A DNA stretch of 64,000 nt, from the NCBI GenBank assembly GCA_019751815.1, contig JAIEMW010000004.1:663933-727932 (forward strand), written 5' to 3'. Source of the stretch: Cyanobacteriota bacterium. Lineage in GTDB: Bacteria > Cyanobacteriota > Vampirovibrionia > Vampirovibrionales > Vampirovibrionaceae. Under the pieces are notes generated by a model. It did no database searches. It saw only the letters and a list, made by a program, of their open reading frames with translations, and had not been told where the DNA came from. Below, piece after piece: positions 43,407 to 52,073 of the stretch; the first letter of the stretch is position 1, and each line of letters opens with the position of its first letter. Position numbers and translations under genes: made by a program.

Positions 43407-44396
43407 ATGTCACCACAAATAATGGTTATAACTTCAATTGCCCTGGCCATCTTGGTTGGACTCGGCGTGGGATTGTTTGTGTTTGCCTTTTATACGCTAT
43501 TTAATCAGCAAGAAGATCAAGGCTCTGGACGCTCTGATGTAGTCAGGCGACTAAAAAATATAGCTGAAGGTGATGAACGAGAGCGTAAGCTCAAAGACCG
43601 TCAAAAGAGTCAGCAAGAACTCAAAGAGACATTTTTGACACTCGCAGATCCGATTGCTAAAAATTTGTATGGACAAAATAAAACCTACCAAAGTCAGGTC
43701 AAAGCATTGTTAACAGAAGCCGGAAAACCTGATAATGACTTGGCAGTCTCTCAATTTTTGGCTACCCGTGTCCTTGCTGGGTTCTTTGTGGCTGGATTCA
43801 TGTTTATCACCTGTTTAATCTTGGGGTTGAATATCCTGTGGTCCATGTGTGCCATTATTTTTGGGGCACTTATTGGGATGATGATGACTCAGATGCAGTT
43901 AAGAGCAGCCTCAGGCAAGCGCAAGGCCAATATTCGCTATACCATCTCAGACACACTGGATCTCATGATTGTCTGTGTTGAGGCCGGCTTAGGCTTGGAT
44001 GCCACTATTAAGCGCATTGGGGATGAAGTGGCAATGATGGCCCCTGAACTGGCCTATGAATTTCGCCGCGTCACCCGAGAATTGAACGCCGGAATTCCCC
44101 GTTCAGACGCGCTCCAAAATTTGGGGATTCGCTGTGGGGTAGATGAGTTACGCTCCTTGTGCACGCTGATTATTCAATCGGATAAGATGGGGACCAGTAT
44201 TGCAAATACCCTTCGTCAATATGCCGAAGACATTCGGGTCAAGCGAAAGCAAAAGGCAGAAGAATTGGCGGCCAAAGCCAGCATTAAAATGACTTTTCCG
44301 CTGGTTTTGTTTATATTTCCTCCCATGTTTATTGTGCTTTTGGGTCCAACGGTGATTAATGCCCTGGCCGTTTTTGGTACCCACAAAACACCCTGA
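43407..44396 (+). CDS. tadC: Tad pilus inner-membrane platform protein TadC
   Basis: The 329-residue paralogue of TadB has an N-terminal transmembrane helix (residues 8-30), a pair near 125-170, and a C-terminal one (VLFIFPPMFIVLLGPTVINA). The T2SF domain contains ISDTLDLMIVCVEAGLGLDA, LNAGIPRSDALQNLGIR, and SDKMGTSIANTLRQYAEDIR followed by VKRKQKAEELAAK. It completes the tad block in this window. The usual next genes (TadD, TadE/F-like pseudopilins) and the Flp pilin and prepilin peptidase genes are not nearby. Confidence 0.9.
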   Translation: MSPQIMVITSIALAILVGLGVGLFVFAFYTLFNQQEDQGSGRSDVVRRLKNIAEGDERERKLKDRQKSQQELKETFLTLADPIAKNLYGQNKTYQSQVKALLTEAGKPDNDLAVSQFLATRVLAGFFVAGFMFITCLILGLNILWSMCAIIFGALIGMMMTQMQLRAASGKRKANIRYTISDTLDLMIVCVEAGLGLDATIKRIGDEVAMMAPELAYEFRRVTRELNAGIPRSDALQNLGIRCGVDELRSLCTLIIQSDKMGTSIANTLRQYAEDIRVKRKQKAEELAAKASIKMTFPLVLFIFPPMFIVLLGPTVINALAVFGTHKTP

Positions 44397-44413
44397 TTAA
44401 AAAAGTTTATAGA

Positions 44414-45304
44414 ATGCTTCGCCTCACCCACAATGATTTACAACTGACGCAACACAAGATTGATTGGCTTCATCCCCAAGTTCTCACGTCGATGCAAAGA
44501 CACCGACTGCGTCTTGTGCAGCTCTCAGATCTCCATTTTTACGAGATGACAGATAGAACCTTCTATGACCGAGTGCTGGCTCGTTTGGCAGACTTGAAGC
44601 CAGATTTGCTGTTTTTGACCGGAGATCTCATTCATTACGGGCCCGGGTACCTGGGCCTGGCAAAAGAGTACTTTGAGAAGATGCAATCCCTCTGCCCGAC
44701 GGTGGCGATTCTGGGAAATCATGACTATAAGGACGGCTCTGACAGTCATGGGGTTCGACAAATGCTGAAAGAAGCAGGCGTGCTTCTCTTGGTGAATGAA
44801 GCGTATCACCACCATCAAGACCCTGTGAAATACCTTGGTCTGAACTTATCTCATGAAGATGTTTCACAGGATACTCCCAGGCTCTGGCTACTGGGTTTGG
44901 ATGATTTATGGCACGGAACCGTGGATTTTGATAAGGCATTAAGCCCTCTTGCTGATGCTAAAGAGACAGATGCAGTGCTTTGTCTTGCTCACAATCCACG
45001 ACTTTTTCCTAAATTGCTTTGGGAGTGGCAACAAAGAGAGATTAAGCCCAAGTTAGGCCTCATGTTTTCGGGGCACACCCATGCTGGGCATGTTTATTTG
45101 CCGTGGCTAGGCTCTTTTTACCGTTGGGTGTTTCATATTGTCTTTCGCTACGGCCTGTTTGAACAGCAAGGGCACCATTTGTATGTCAGTAGCGGTCTGG
45201 GTTCTGCCGCATGCTATATCCCAAAACTCTTTAACGGGATTGCTTTTCCTCGTTTTCGCTATAATACATACCCTGAAATTGTCGTGTTCGACTGGGAAAA
45301 ATAG
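44414..45304 (+). CDS. Calcineurin-like metallophosphoesterase, YkuE-like
   Basis: The 296-residue product has the five metal-binding blocks of the family: VQLSDLHFYE, FLTGDLIHYG, AILGNHDYKDG, CLAHNPRLFP and GLMFSGHTHAGHVYLP. This arrangement resembles membrane-associated YkuE/LpxH-like phosphoesterases, which act on lipids or nucleotides. No signal peptide is obvious. Start ATG at 44414, 17 bases after tadC, so it could be transcribed with the tad genes by read-through. It converges with the SpoIIM-like gene, with six bases between stop codons. The substrate is unknown. Confidence 0.88.
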   Translation: MLRLTHNDLQLTQHKIDWLHPQVLTSMQRHRLRLVQLSDLHFYEMTDRTFYDRVLARLADLKPDLLFLTGDLIHYGPGYLGLAKEYFEKMQSLCPTVAILGNHDYKDGSDSHGVRQMLKEAGVLLLVNEAYHHHQDPVKYLGLNLSHEDVSQDTPRLWLLGLDDLWHGTVDFDKALSPLADAKETDAVLCLAHNPRLFPKLLWEWQQREIKPKLGLMFSGHTHAGHVYLPWLGSFYRWVFHIVFRYGLFEQQGHHLYVSSGLGSAACYIPKLFNGIAFPRFRYNTYPEIVVFDWEK

Positions 45305-45310
45305 CCACTC

Positions 45311-46273
45311 TTACTCATTGAGAAGACGGTCCGGCTTATCTTTGCCCACAAACCCCAGATAGCTGATTAAAAATAGAGCGGAAAATCCAGCAACCAACAA
45401 CCGAAGCCATGTTGGGGCCTGATGATTGAGAGAGATCATCCCTTCGATGAGTCCTGCCAGGACCAGTAGGGCGACACAACCAGCAACCAGAACCAGGGCA
45501 TCTTTTCCTTTCTCTTGAACTGCCTGCCAACGAGGCCGATCGCCAGGAAAGAGCATCGAAATACCAATAATCATGCCCGCACCACCGGCAATAAAAATCG
45601 TGGTCAGCTCTATCACGCCATGAGCAATCATAAATAAAAGCAAATCCCAGCCTTTTCCGTAGAGAAAACAGATCTGCATCGGCCCGCCAAAGGCGAACAT
45701 GCCGTTATAAAACATCACCAAAAGTGTGCCAATCCCCAGAAAGACCCCACCAACAAAGGCATTAAAGGCCACACGGATATTGTTTGTCATCAATAAGCTG
45801 GATTGAGAGGGGGCTGCATCCATCTGCTCCATCCACAGGTGACCCTCTTTCACTTGATCGATAATAGGTTGCGGTAAAAAATAGTTGGCGGTTGCCGGAT
45901 CGAGAGAGACGGTGGTCATCGCAATCACGGTTCCCAGAACGAAGGTGCCAAACGCCAGGCTAATGACCCAAGCATGACGGCGAAAGCATTGGGGGAACTG
46001 ATAAACAAAGAAATGAGCTATATCGCGCCAACGCGTGGGGGGCTTGGCGTAAATTCGGTGGTGGGCCCGCTGGAGCAAATTGTTCAGGTATGGGGCCAGA
46101 TGTTGAAAATCAGGATAGGATCGAACCCGGGCAATATCACTCAAGAGCAACCGGTACAGAATCCCGGCTTCTCTTAATTCGCGGGCAGATAAACTTGCTT
46201 TAGCGCTAAGCAAACTATCTAAGCGCTTCCAGTCGGCTTCACGCTCAACAGCCCAACGGCTTTTAATGGACAT
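45311..46273 (-). CDS. SpoIIM-like membrane protein
   Basis: The 320-residue product has a soluble N-terminal part (about 100 residues, with SARELREAGILYRLLLSDIA, typical of these homologues) and then five to six transmembrane helices. The SpoIIM signature is MTTNIRVAF-like: NNIRVAFNAFVGGVFLGIGT followed by LLVMFYNGMFAFG, then FMIAHGVIELTTIFIAGGAG. In non-sporulating bacteria such proteins accompany RDD, MoxR, DUF58 and DUF4129 genes. Here an RDD gene is directly divergent and the MoxR/DUF4350/DUF4129 genes lie 14 kb away. There is no evidence of sporulation. Confidence 0.88.
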   Translation of the reverse strand: MSIKSRWAVEREADWKRLDSLLSAKASLSARELREAGILYRLLLSDIARVRSYPDFQHLAPYLNNLLQRAHHRIYAKPPTRWRDIAHFFVYQFPQCFRRHAWVISLAFGTFVLGTVIAMTTVSLDPATANYFLPQPIIDQVKEGHLWMEQMDAAPSQSSLLMTNNIRVAFNAFVGGVFLGIGTLLVMFYNGMFAFGGPMQICFLYGKGWDLLLFMIAHGVIELTTIFIAGGAGMIIGISMLFPGDRPRWQAVQEKGKDALVLVAGCVALLVLAGLIEGMISLNHQAPTWLRLLVAGFSALFLISYLGFVGKDKPDRLLNE

Positions 46274-46334
46274 TTAAATGTTCTTTCGCAATTTAGACTT
46301 GGTTGGCTTTATTTTACTCAAAATCACTCAGTTA

Positions 46335-46367
46335 CTATGCTAAGAAAAATTGCTATGCTAGAAAAAT
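46335..46367 (+). repeat. Near-perfect direct repeat before the RDD gene
   Basis: CTATGCTAAGAAAAAT (46335-46350) and CTATGCTAGAAAAAT (46353-46367) differ only by one deleted base and abut the ATG at 46366. The region lies between the divergent SpoIIM-like and RDD genes, so it could be a pair of regulator sites or a slippage duplication. Confidence 0.55.
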
Positions 46368-47115
46368 GGAAATACGCGCCCTTCATCTTTTAGATACTGC
46401 AGAGCAAACAACCATTGAAGTTGAGTTAGCAGGCATTAGCAGCCGAATACTGGCTGCAATCCTGGACTTTCTGATCATGTCCCTGTTGAGTGTCTTTTTG
46501 GCCGCGGGGATCGTGATTTTGATGCGCTGGAGTATGGAAGTGGGAAAAACCCTGCTGATGTTTGTGGGGGCTATCTTCCTGGTCTATCCCTTCTTGTTGG
46601 AGTGGCTTTGGCAGGGGCGAACAATCGGTAAATGGGCATTTGGGATTCGGGTGGTTAGAACCAATGGACAAGCCATTGGGTTTTGGGAAGCATTTGGTCG
46701 TAATGTCTTTCGCCTGGTGGATGAGTATTTTATTGGTTTTGGACTGTTCCCCTTGCTGTTGACAAAGACTGAGCGACGGTTTGGAGACTTGCTCTGCGGC
46801 ACCTTGGTGATTCAAGAAGAAAGACTCAAACTGGATACCAGAATCGATGAAGAGGGAATTGATCCGGGCTTAAACCCTGATAATACTATCATTGAGGAGC
46901 TTCTGCCTTTTGCTGCTCGGATGAGTCCGCATGAATACTTTATTTTGACCCAGTGGCTGAGCAGAAACCGCCGGTTTCTTGCCAGTAGTCACGCATTTTT
47001 AGAACAACGCCTGAGGCGTTACTTTCAACAAAGGCTCTATATTCGTGAAGAATTGGGCCAGGACCCGGCTTTTTTAAGCAGTCTATGGCAGGCATATCGA
47101 CGCTTTAACGCTTGA
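46366..47115 (+). CDS. RDD family membrane protein
   Basis: The 249-residue product begins MEIRALHLLDTAEQTTIEVE, typical of RDD proteins that accompany SpoIIM-like genes. A core of three or four transmembrane helices follows, with the Arg-Asp-Asp-type pattern SRILAAILDFLIM and the segment GRTIGKWAFGIRVVRTNGQ, then RRFGDLLCGTLVI. The C-terminal 85 residues are soluble. The ATG at 46366 is chosen by homolog-like start; an upstream frame to 46303 lacks a ribosome site. RDD proteins may be transporters; the SpoIIM partner suggests a shared membrane role. Confidence 0.85.
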   Translation: MEIRALHLLDTAEQTTIEVELAGISSRILAAILDFLIMSLLSVFLAAGIVILMRWSMEVGKTLLMFVGAIFLVYPFLLEWLWQGRTIGKWAFGIRVVRTNGQAIGFWEAFGRNVFRLVDEYFIGFGLFPLLLTKTERRFGDLLCGTLVIQEERLKLDTRIDEEGIDPGLNPDNTIIEELLPFAARMSPHEYFILTQWLSRNRRFLASSHAFLEQRLRRYFQQRLYIREELGQDPAFLSSLWQAYRRFNA

Positions 47116-47139
47116 TCTGGGTTAACTAATCTTCTGGCT

Positions 47140-48918
47140 TTAATCTTCCAGTGTCGACGTATCGCCTTCAGGCAGGCCGAGTTCTCGGGCTTTTAGAAGG
47201 CGGCGCATAATTTTGCCGCTTCGGGTCTTCGGCAAGCTGTCTAAGAAGTCTATTTCTCGGGGGTAGGCATGGGCAGCCAGTTTTTGTCGGACAAATTGCT
47301 GGATTTCTTTTCTAAGGAGCTCTGAAGCCTCGAAACCGGCCTTAAGAGAGACAAAGGCTTTGACGATTTCCATCCGTTCTGGGTCTGGTTTGCCAATCAC
47401 AGCGGCTTCAGCCACGGCAGGGTGTTCTATTAAGGCACTCTCAACTTCAAAAGGGCCTACCAAATGGCCTGCTGTATTAATGACATCATCGGCTCGGCCA
47501 ATAAACCAAAAATAGCCGTCCTGATCCACACGGGCACGGTCGCCAGTGATGTACCACCCATTTTTAAAGCGAGATTGGTAGAGTTCGTCCTTTCCCCAAT
47601 AGGTTCTAAAAATAGAGGGAGAAAGGGGTTTGACAGCAAGATGTCCTTCTGTTCCTTTGGGCAGTGGGTTCCACTGCTCATCTAGTACGGCTGCATCAAC
47701 ACCAGGAATAGGTTTTCCCATTGAGCCTGGTTTAATATCCAGGCAAGGATAGTTACAAATGTGCATTGCTCCGGTTTCTGTCTGCCACCAGGTGTCATGG
47801 AAGGCCAGACCAAAAACCTTCTTCCCCCAAACAATGGCTTCTGGGTTGAGCGGTTCCCCCACGCTCAGTAAATGTCTGAGACTGGAGAGATCATATCGAG
47901 AGACCAACTCATCCCCAGCCTTCATCAACATGCGAATGGCGGTGGGTGCAGTGTACCAAACAGTGACACGGTTGTCCTGAATAAACTGGTACCATGCTTC
48001 CGCTTGAAACCCAGCCTCAGTGACCAAAATGCCTTGACCCATCGACCAGGGACCCAGCATACCGTAGGAAGTACCTGTCACCCAGCCTGGGTCTGCAGTA
48101 CACCAGTAAATATCTGTGTCCGGGTGGAAATCCAGCACGTATTTGGCAGTGGCGTATTGCGCCACAATGGCCTGATGTTGGTGAGCAGCCCCCTTGGGCT
48201 TGCCTGTAGTGCCCGAAGTGTAATGCATAATGGAGAGTGTGTTGGGCTCTGTGAACGGAACTGTGTAATCGGGAGAGGCATCCTGCATCAGGCAGTGATA
48301 ATGATGTTCGCCCTTTTTGAGCGGGGTGGTCGAAGTCTGTTGTCGGTCGACAATAATGACATGGGCGAGATCAGGTAATGCTGATATCACACTATCTAGC
48401 CGCTCTTTGAGATCAGGGCTGGTGATAATCACTTTGGCACGGCTGTCTTCGAGACGGTCTTTAATGGCCTCTGGGCCAAAGGCAGAAAACAGTGGTCCGA
48501 CGACGGCCTTGCATTTCAAGGCGCCAAACAGTGTAATATACAGTTCCGGAATCCGGTCTAGGTAAACAAAGACCCGATCTCCTGGTATCACGCCCAACTG
48601 AGTCAAGACATTGGCAAACTGATTACTGAGGTTTTTGAGCTGGAAAAAGGTGTAGACTTCTTTCTCTGCAGACTTAGAGAACCAGGTGAGCGCGGGCCGG
48701 TGCATCACAGTCTCTGGGTGTTGATCGAGGCAAATACTGGCCTTGTTCCACCCATTACTTCTGGGCAGTTTCATCTCAGCTTCCATTCCAGGCCAGGTAA
48801 ATTGCGCAGCGGTTTCCTCGTAATTGGGCATATTGGGAGAAATCCCTTGAGGATAGATGGATGGCTTGGTCATGATTTCAAACTGGTTGCCAAGTTGGTT
48901 GATTGTTGTGTTCTCCAT
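47140..48918 (-). CDS. acsA: Acetyl-CoA synthetase-like AMP-forming acyl-CoA ligase
   Basis: The 592-residue adenylate-forming enzyme activates acetate or a similar acid to acyl-CoA via acyl-AMP. Motifs seen are MHYTSGTTGKPKGAAHQH (P-loop), the aromatic CTADPGWVTGTSYGMLGPW typical of acetyl-CoA synthetases, TWWQTETGAM (A5), GWYITGDRARVDQDGYFWFI with the hinge Asp, and the catalytic Lys in PKTRSGKIMRRLLKAR. It resembles the shorter AcsA form of Bacillus (about 570) rather than the 650-residue Acs. The ATG at 48918 has GGGGAG ten bases upstream; an open frame continues to a GTG at 48969. Confidence 0.9.
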   Translation of the reverse strand: MENTTINQLGNQFEIMTKPSIYPQGISPNMPNYEETAAQFTWPGMEAEMKLPRSNGWNKASICLDQHPETVMHRPALTWFSKSAEKEVYTFFQLKNLSNQFANVLTQLGVIPGDRVFVYLDRIPELYITLFGALKCKAVVGPLFSAFGPEAIKDRLEDSRAKVIITSPDLKERLDSVISALPDLAHVIIVDRQQTSTTPLKKGEHHYHCLMQDASPDYTVPFTEPNTLSIMHYTSGTTGKPKGAAHQHQAIVAQYATAKYVLDFHPDTDIYWCTADPGWVTGTSYGMLGPWSMGQGILVTEAGFQAEAWYQFIQDNRVTVWYTAPTAIRMLMKAGDELVSRYDLSSLRHLLSVGEPLNPEAIVWGKKVFGLAFHDTWWQTETGAMHICNYPCLDIKPGSMGKPIPGVDAAVLDEQWNPLPKGTEGHLAVKPLSPSIFRTYWGKDELYQSRFKNGWYITGDRARVDQDGYFWFIGRADDVINTAGHLVGPFEVESALIEHPAVAEAAVIGKPDPERMEIVKAFVSLKAGFEASELLRKEIQQFVRQKLAAHAYPREIDFLDSLPKTRSGKIMRRLLKARELGLPEGDTSTLED

Positions 48919-49154
48919 CAGTAAGCTACTCCCCTCTGATTGACCGTTCTTAAAGGCCGTGTGTGTCACGGGTTAATCTGGAATCCCCGTATTGTACTAC
49001 GAGAGACATAGGGAAATAACTTGATTTTTTTTATACTTTGTTTTAATTTATTTAAGTCTTTTTCTTAGGTTGTGAGGACTTTGGGAAAAATTAACTTGGT
49101 ACCTGATTTGCGTGCCACGGTTCTAGGTTCTGTCACGGGTTTACCAGGTTTGGC

Positions 49155-51851
49155 GTGAGTGAGGCAATTGCCGGTGTTGTTAACACCGGGGTTTTAGTAT
49201 TTCAGGATGCATGGATGATGATCGTAGGCATTTCTCCCGAGAAGCAAGCAGCGAACGCTCGAGTTTCTCAGCAACAAATCAAACCGCGTATGGCTGGACA
49301 CCCTGATGCAGAGGCAAAAGCGCTCGCCAAACAGCTTCTGGGTGACTTGAATGGCCTTACTGTTGAGAGAATGCCCGCCAAGTTGGGTCCAGTTGAGTTT
49401 GGGCCAGTGAAGTTTGGACCAGAACTTAAATTTGGATCTGACGAGAAGCTTCGTTTGGCGCAAACAATGGCCTTGGTCAATCAATTGCCCCCACCTATCG
49501 CTTCTTGGTATCGAATGGCGGTCAAAGTAGCGCACAAAGCCCAACAATCAGAAGTGGCTCCATTGCATTTGGCCTATGCGGTTGTTTTTCTGGCTTACAG
49601 CGCTCTGCAAGCAGTGGAGGAAGATCCCTCGCTGCTCAGTAAATCAGCCAATGCCATTACAGATCCCTATCATAAGGCCTTTCGGCAAGGTTTGGACGCT
49701 TTGATTACGCCAGAAGAGCGGACTGGAATGAGTCTTGATCAGCTTTCGATGGTGGTAGGCACTGCGATGATTAATCTCCACAACCGCGTCTACCAGATGA
49801 AAGAGCCCTTGGCGGAGTTAACCACCAATCTATACCCAATGAATCAAAATTTATTCAATTTTGTGCAATCTGTGGTGAAAACCCATGAGGCGCAAGAACA
49901 GCCCTTGGTGCTGTCTCGTTTTATGGACTACTTCCGAGCTCCTGTCACTTCAGGTTTGCCGTCTTTAACGCAAGCCGATCAAGATGTGGCCCAAGCACTG
50001 AGAGATGTGTTGGTGAATGTGACGAAGGCCCCCAAAAAACCACCCGAACCTACGAAGCCGGTAACTGGAAAGCCAAAACAGACCAAGAAAAAGGGCGGGG
50101 AAGAGGATACCTCTCCACAGGCGGTGTTTGAACGTCTGAGCGAAAAGCTGGAAGAGCTGAAAAATCTGCCCGAAGAACAGCGGGTGTTGACTGAGGACCA
50201 GTATGAAGAAATTACCAAGCGGCTAGAGCGTTTGCGAAGAACCAACCAAAATAGTGCCGAGTACGGGGTGCTTGATAAGCAGCTGGATATTTTGGTGAAC
50301 CAATTGCCGTGGATTCGCACTGCGAAACAAAAAATTGATATCAATGAAGTCGAAAAGATTCTCAACGAAGATCATCACGGACTGGAAAAAGTCAAAAAAC
50401 GGATTATGGAATATATGGCCGTCTTGTCGTATATGCAAGAGCAAGGCATGAAACCTAATGGAATGATTTTATGTCTGGTAGGCCCTCCTGGGGTGGGAAA
50501 AACCAGTATTGCAAAATCTATTGCCAAAGCCAGTGGTCGCAATTTCCACCGCATTGCACTGGGTGGGGTCCGAGATGAAGCCTCGATTCGCGGACACCGA
50601 TCGACCTATGTGGGTGCGATTCCAGGACGAATTGTGGAAGGTTACATCCGGGCAAGGTCAAACGATCCAGTCTTGCTGCTCGATGAAATCGATAAGTTGG
50701 GCAAAGATAACTACCAAGGGGATCCAACAGCAGCTTTGCTAGAAGTGCTAGACCCAGAGCAGAACAAAGCCTTTACGGATCACTATCTCAACATGGAGTA
50801 CGACTTGTCTAAAACCATGTTCCTGGCCACAGCCAATTATCCGGACCGTATCCCTGAGCCCTTGATGGATCGGATGGAGATTATTGAGCTTTCTGGCTAC
50901 GACACCGATGAGAAAGTAGAAATTGCTTTGCGGCACTTGGTGAAAGAAGCGGTAGAAAAGCATGGACTCAAACCAACAGACCTACCCCTGTCTCGAGAAA
51001 CACTCCATGCCTTGTGTGAAAACTATACCCGTGAGCCGGGAGTCCGTCAGTTAAAGCAAAAAGTGTTTCAAATTGCCCGACAGGTTGTCTATAACAAGGG
51101 AAAAGGGGATCAAAACCCGCCCAATATCCGACCGGACAATCTAGAAACCTGGATAGGGAAATCACCACACAGGCCGGACCGTGTTCAACCTTCTCAGTTG
51201 GGCCGGGTTAACGGTCTGTTTTGGTCGATGCGGGGCGGCGGTATTATGCCCATTTTGGTCAGTACCCGGATGATGGCCAGCAAAGGGGAAAGCGATTTCC
51301 GTTTGCAGAACCCAACAGGCAATCTAGAAAAGGTGATGCAAGAGTCTATTCAGACGGCTTTTGCCTATGTGGATACCCACGCCAAAGACTTGGGAATTGC
51401 AGTTCCCGAAAATACAATGGTGAAAGTGTATATTGGTACTGAAGAAGGCGCTGTGCCTAAAGACGGCCCGAGTGCTGGAGCAGCTTTTACGACGGCATTG
51501 GTGAGTGCGCTCACCGGCCGTAAAATCCGCGGGGATGTGGCCATGACCGGGACAATCTCTTTACACGGGAAAGTGGGACGGATTGGCGGGGTTCGAGAAA
51601 AGCTGGCTGGTGCGGTCGAAGCTGGGGCTAAAGTGGTTCTGCTGCCCAAAGATAATGCTTCTGACTTAGAGGAAGTGCCCGATAAAATTAAGTCCAAGTT
51701 GGAAAAAATTATTTTGGTCGACCGGATTGAAGAAGTCTTGGTTCAAGCCCTTGAACCTGCTGAAGCTCCGGCCACTAAAGAGCCTGTACCTCAGACTCCG
51801 CCGAAATTTTTGGGTGGTCTAACCACCCCTCGTCTGCATATTGTTGCCTAA
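49155..51851 (+). CDS. Lon-family AAA+ protease with an atypical Clp_N-like N-terminal region
   Basis: A 898-residue ATP-dependent protease. The C-terminal two-thirds is Lon: Walker A GPPGVGKT (443-450), GGVRDEASIRGHRSTYVGA, Walker B LLLDEIDK (D510, E511), the MDRMEIIELSGY arm, and the protease domain with Ser773 in PKDGPSAGAAF and Lys816 in GGVREKLAGA. The 43-residue Ser-Lys gap equals that of E. coli Lon. The usual Lon substrate-binding N-domain is missing. Instead, residues about 105-215 (WYRMAVKVAHKAQQSEVAPL followed by HLAYAV) resemble a Clp N-domain, followed by a Lys/Pro linker and coiled coil (320-400). A short FG repeat (VEFGPVKFGPELKFG) lies at 80-94. Start GTG at 49155. The paralogous gene follows after 222 bases. 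Confidence 0.85.
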   Translation: MSEAIAGVVNTGVLVFQDAWMMIVGISPEKQAANARVSQQQIKPRMAGHPDAEAKALAKQLLGDLNGLTVERMPAKLGPVEFGPVKFGPELKFGSDEKLRLAQTMALVNQLPPPIASWYRMAVKVAHKAQQSEVAPLHLAYAVVFLAYSALQAVEEDPSLLSKSANAITDPYHKAFRQGLDALITPEERTGMSLDQLSMVVGTAMINLHNRVYQMKEPLAELTTNLYPMNQNLFNFVQSVVKTHEAQEQPLVLSRFMDYFRAPVTSGLPSLTQADQDVAQALRDVLVNVTKAPKKPPEPTKPVTGKPKQTKKKGGEEDTSPQAVFERLSEKLEELKNLPEEQRVLTEDQYEEITKRLERLRRTNQNSAEYGVLDKQLDILVNQLPWIRTAKQKIDINEVEKILNEDHHGLEKVKKRIMEYMAVLSYMQEQGMKPNGMILCLVGPPGVGKTSIAKSIAKASGRNFHRIALGGVRDEASIRGHRSTYVGAIPGRIVEGYIRARSNDPVLLLDEIDKLGKDNYQGDPTAALLEVLDPEQNKAFTDHYLNMEYDLSKTMFLATANYPDRIPEPLMDRMEIIELSGYDTDEKVEIALRHLVKEAVEKHGLKPTDLPLSRETLHALCENYTREPGVRQLKQKVFQIARQVVYNKGKGDQNPPNIRPDNLETWIGKSPHRPDRVQPSQLGRVNGLFWSMRGGGIMPILVSTRMMASKGESDFRLQNPTGNLEKVMQESIQTAFAYVDTHAKDLGIAVPENTMVKVYIGTEEGAVPKDGPSAGAAFTTALVSALTGRKIRGDVAMTGTISLHGKVGRIGGVREKLAGAVEAGAKVVLLPKDNASDLEEVPDKIKSKLEKIILVDRIEEVLVQALEPAEAPATKEPVPQTPPKFLGGLTTPRLHIVA

Positions 51852-51995
51852 GGCTTGTTTTGCTTTTGCGTAATCGATTTTTTGAGTCCGCAATTATCAA
51901 GCCCTCTTTGTTTTAGGTGTCTATAAGCCAAGATAACGGACCTGGATGATGGACGTTGATCTCGTGGCGTTGTTTTGCTACGGTATTAGTAACTT

Positions 51996-52014
51996 TTAGA
52001 AATGCTTTTTCTAA
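51996..52014. other. Perfect AT-rich palindrome between the two Lon-family genes
   Basis: TTAGAAA (51996-52002) and TTTCTAA (52008-52014) are perfect inverted copies around TGCTT, about 60 bases before the second Lon-like gene. It is low in GC and lacks a following T run, so an operator is as likely as a terminator. Confidence 0.35.
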
Positions 52015-52073
52015 TCTGTTTAAACATCTTATCGTGTGCTTCGTGTGTCTTTAGTATGTGAGGTAATTGGACT

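Noticed and set aside
45311..46273. Sporulation capacity suggested by a SpoIIM-like gene
   Set aside because: SpoIIM homologues are widespread in non-sporulating bacteria as partners of RDD and MoxR genes, and no other sporulation gene is present.
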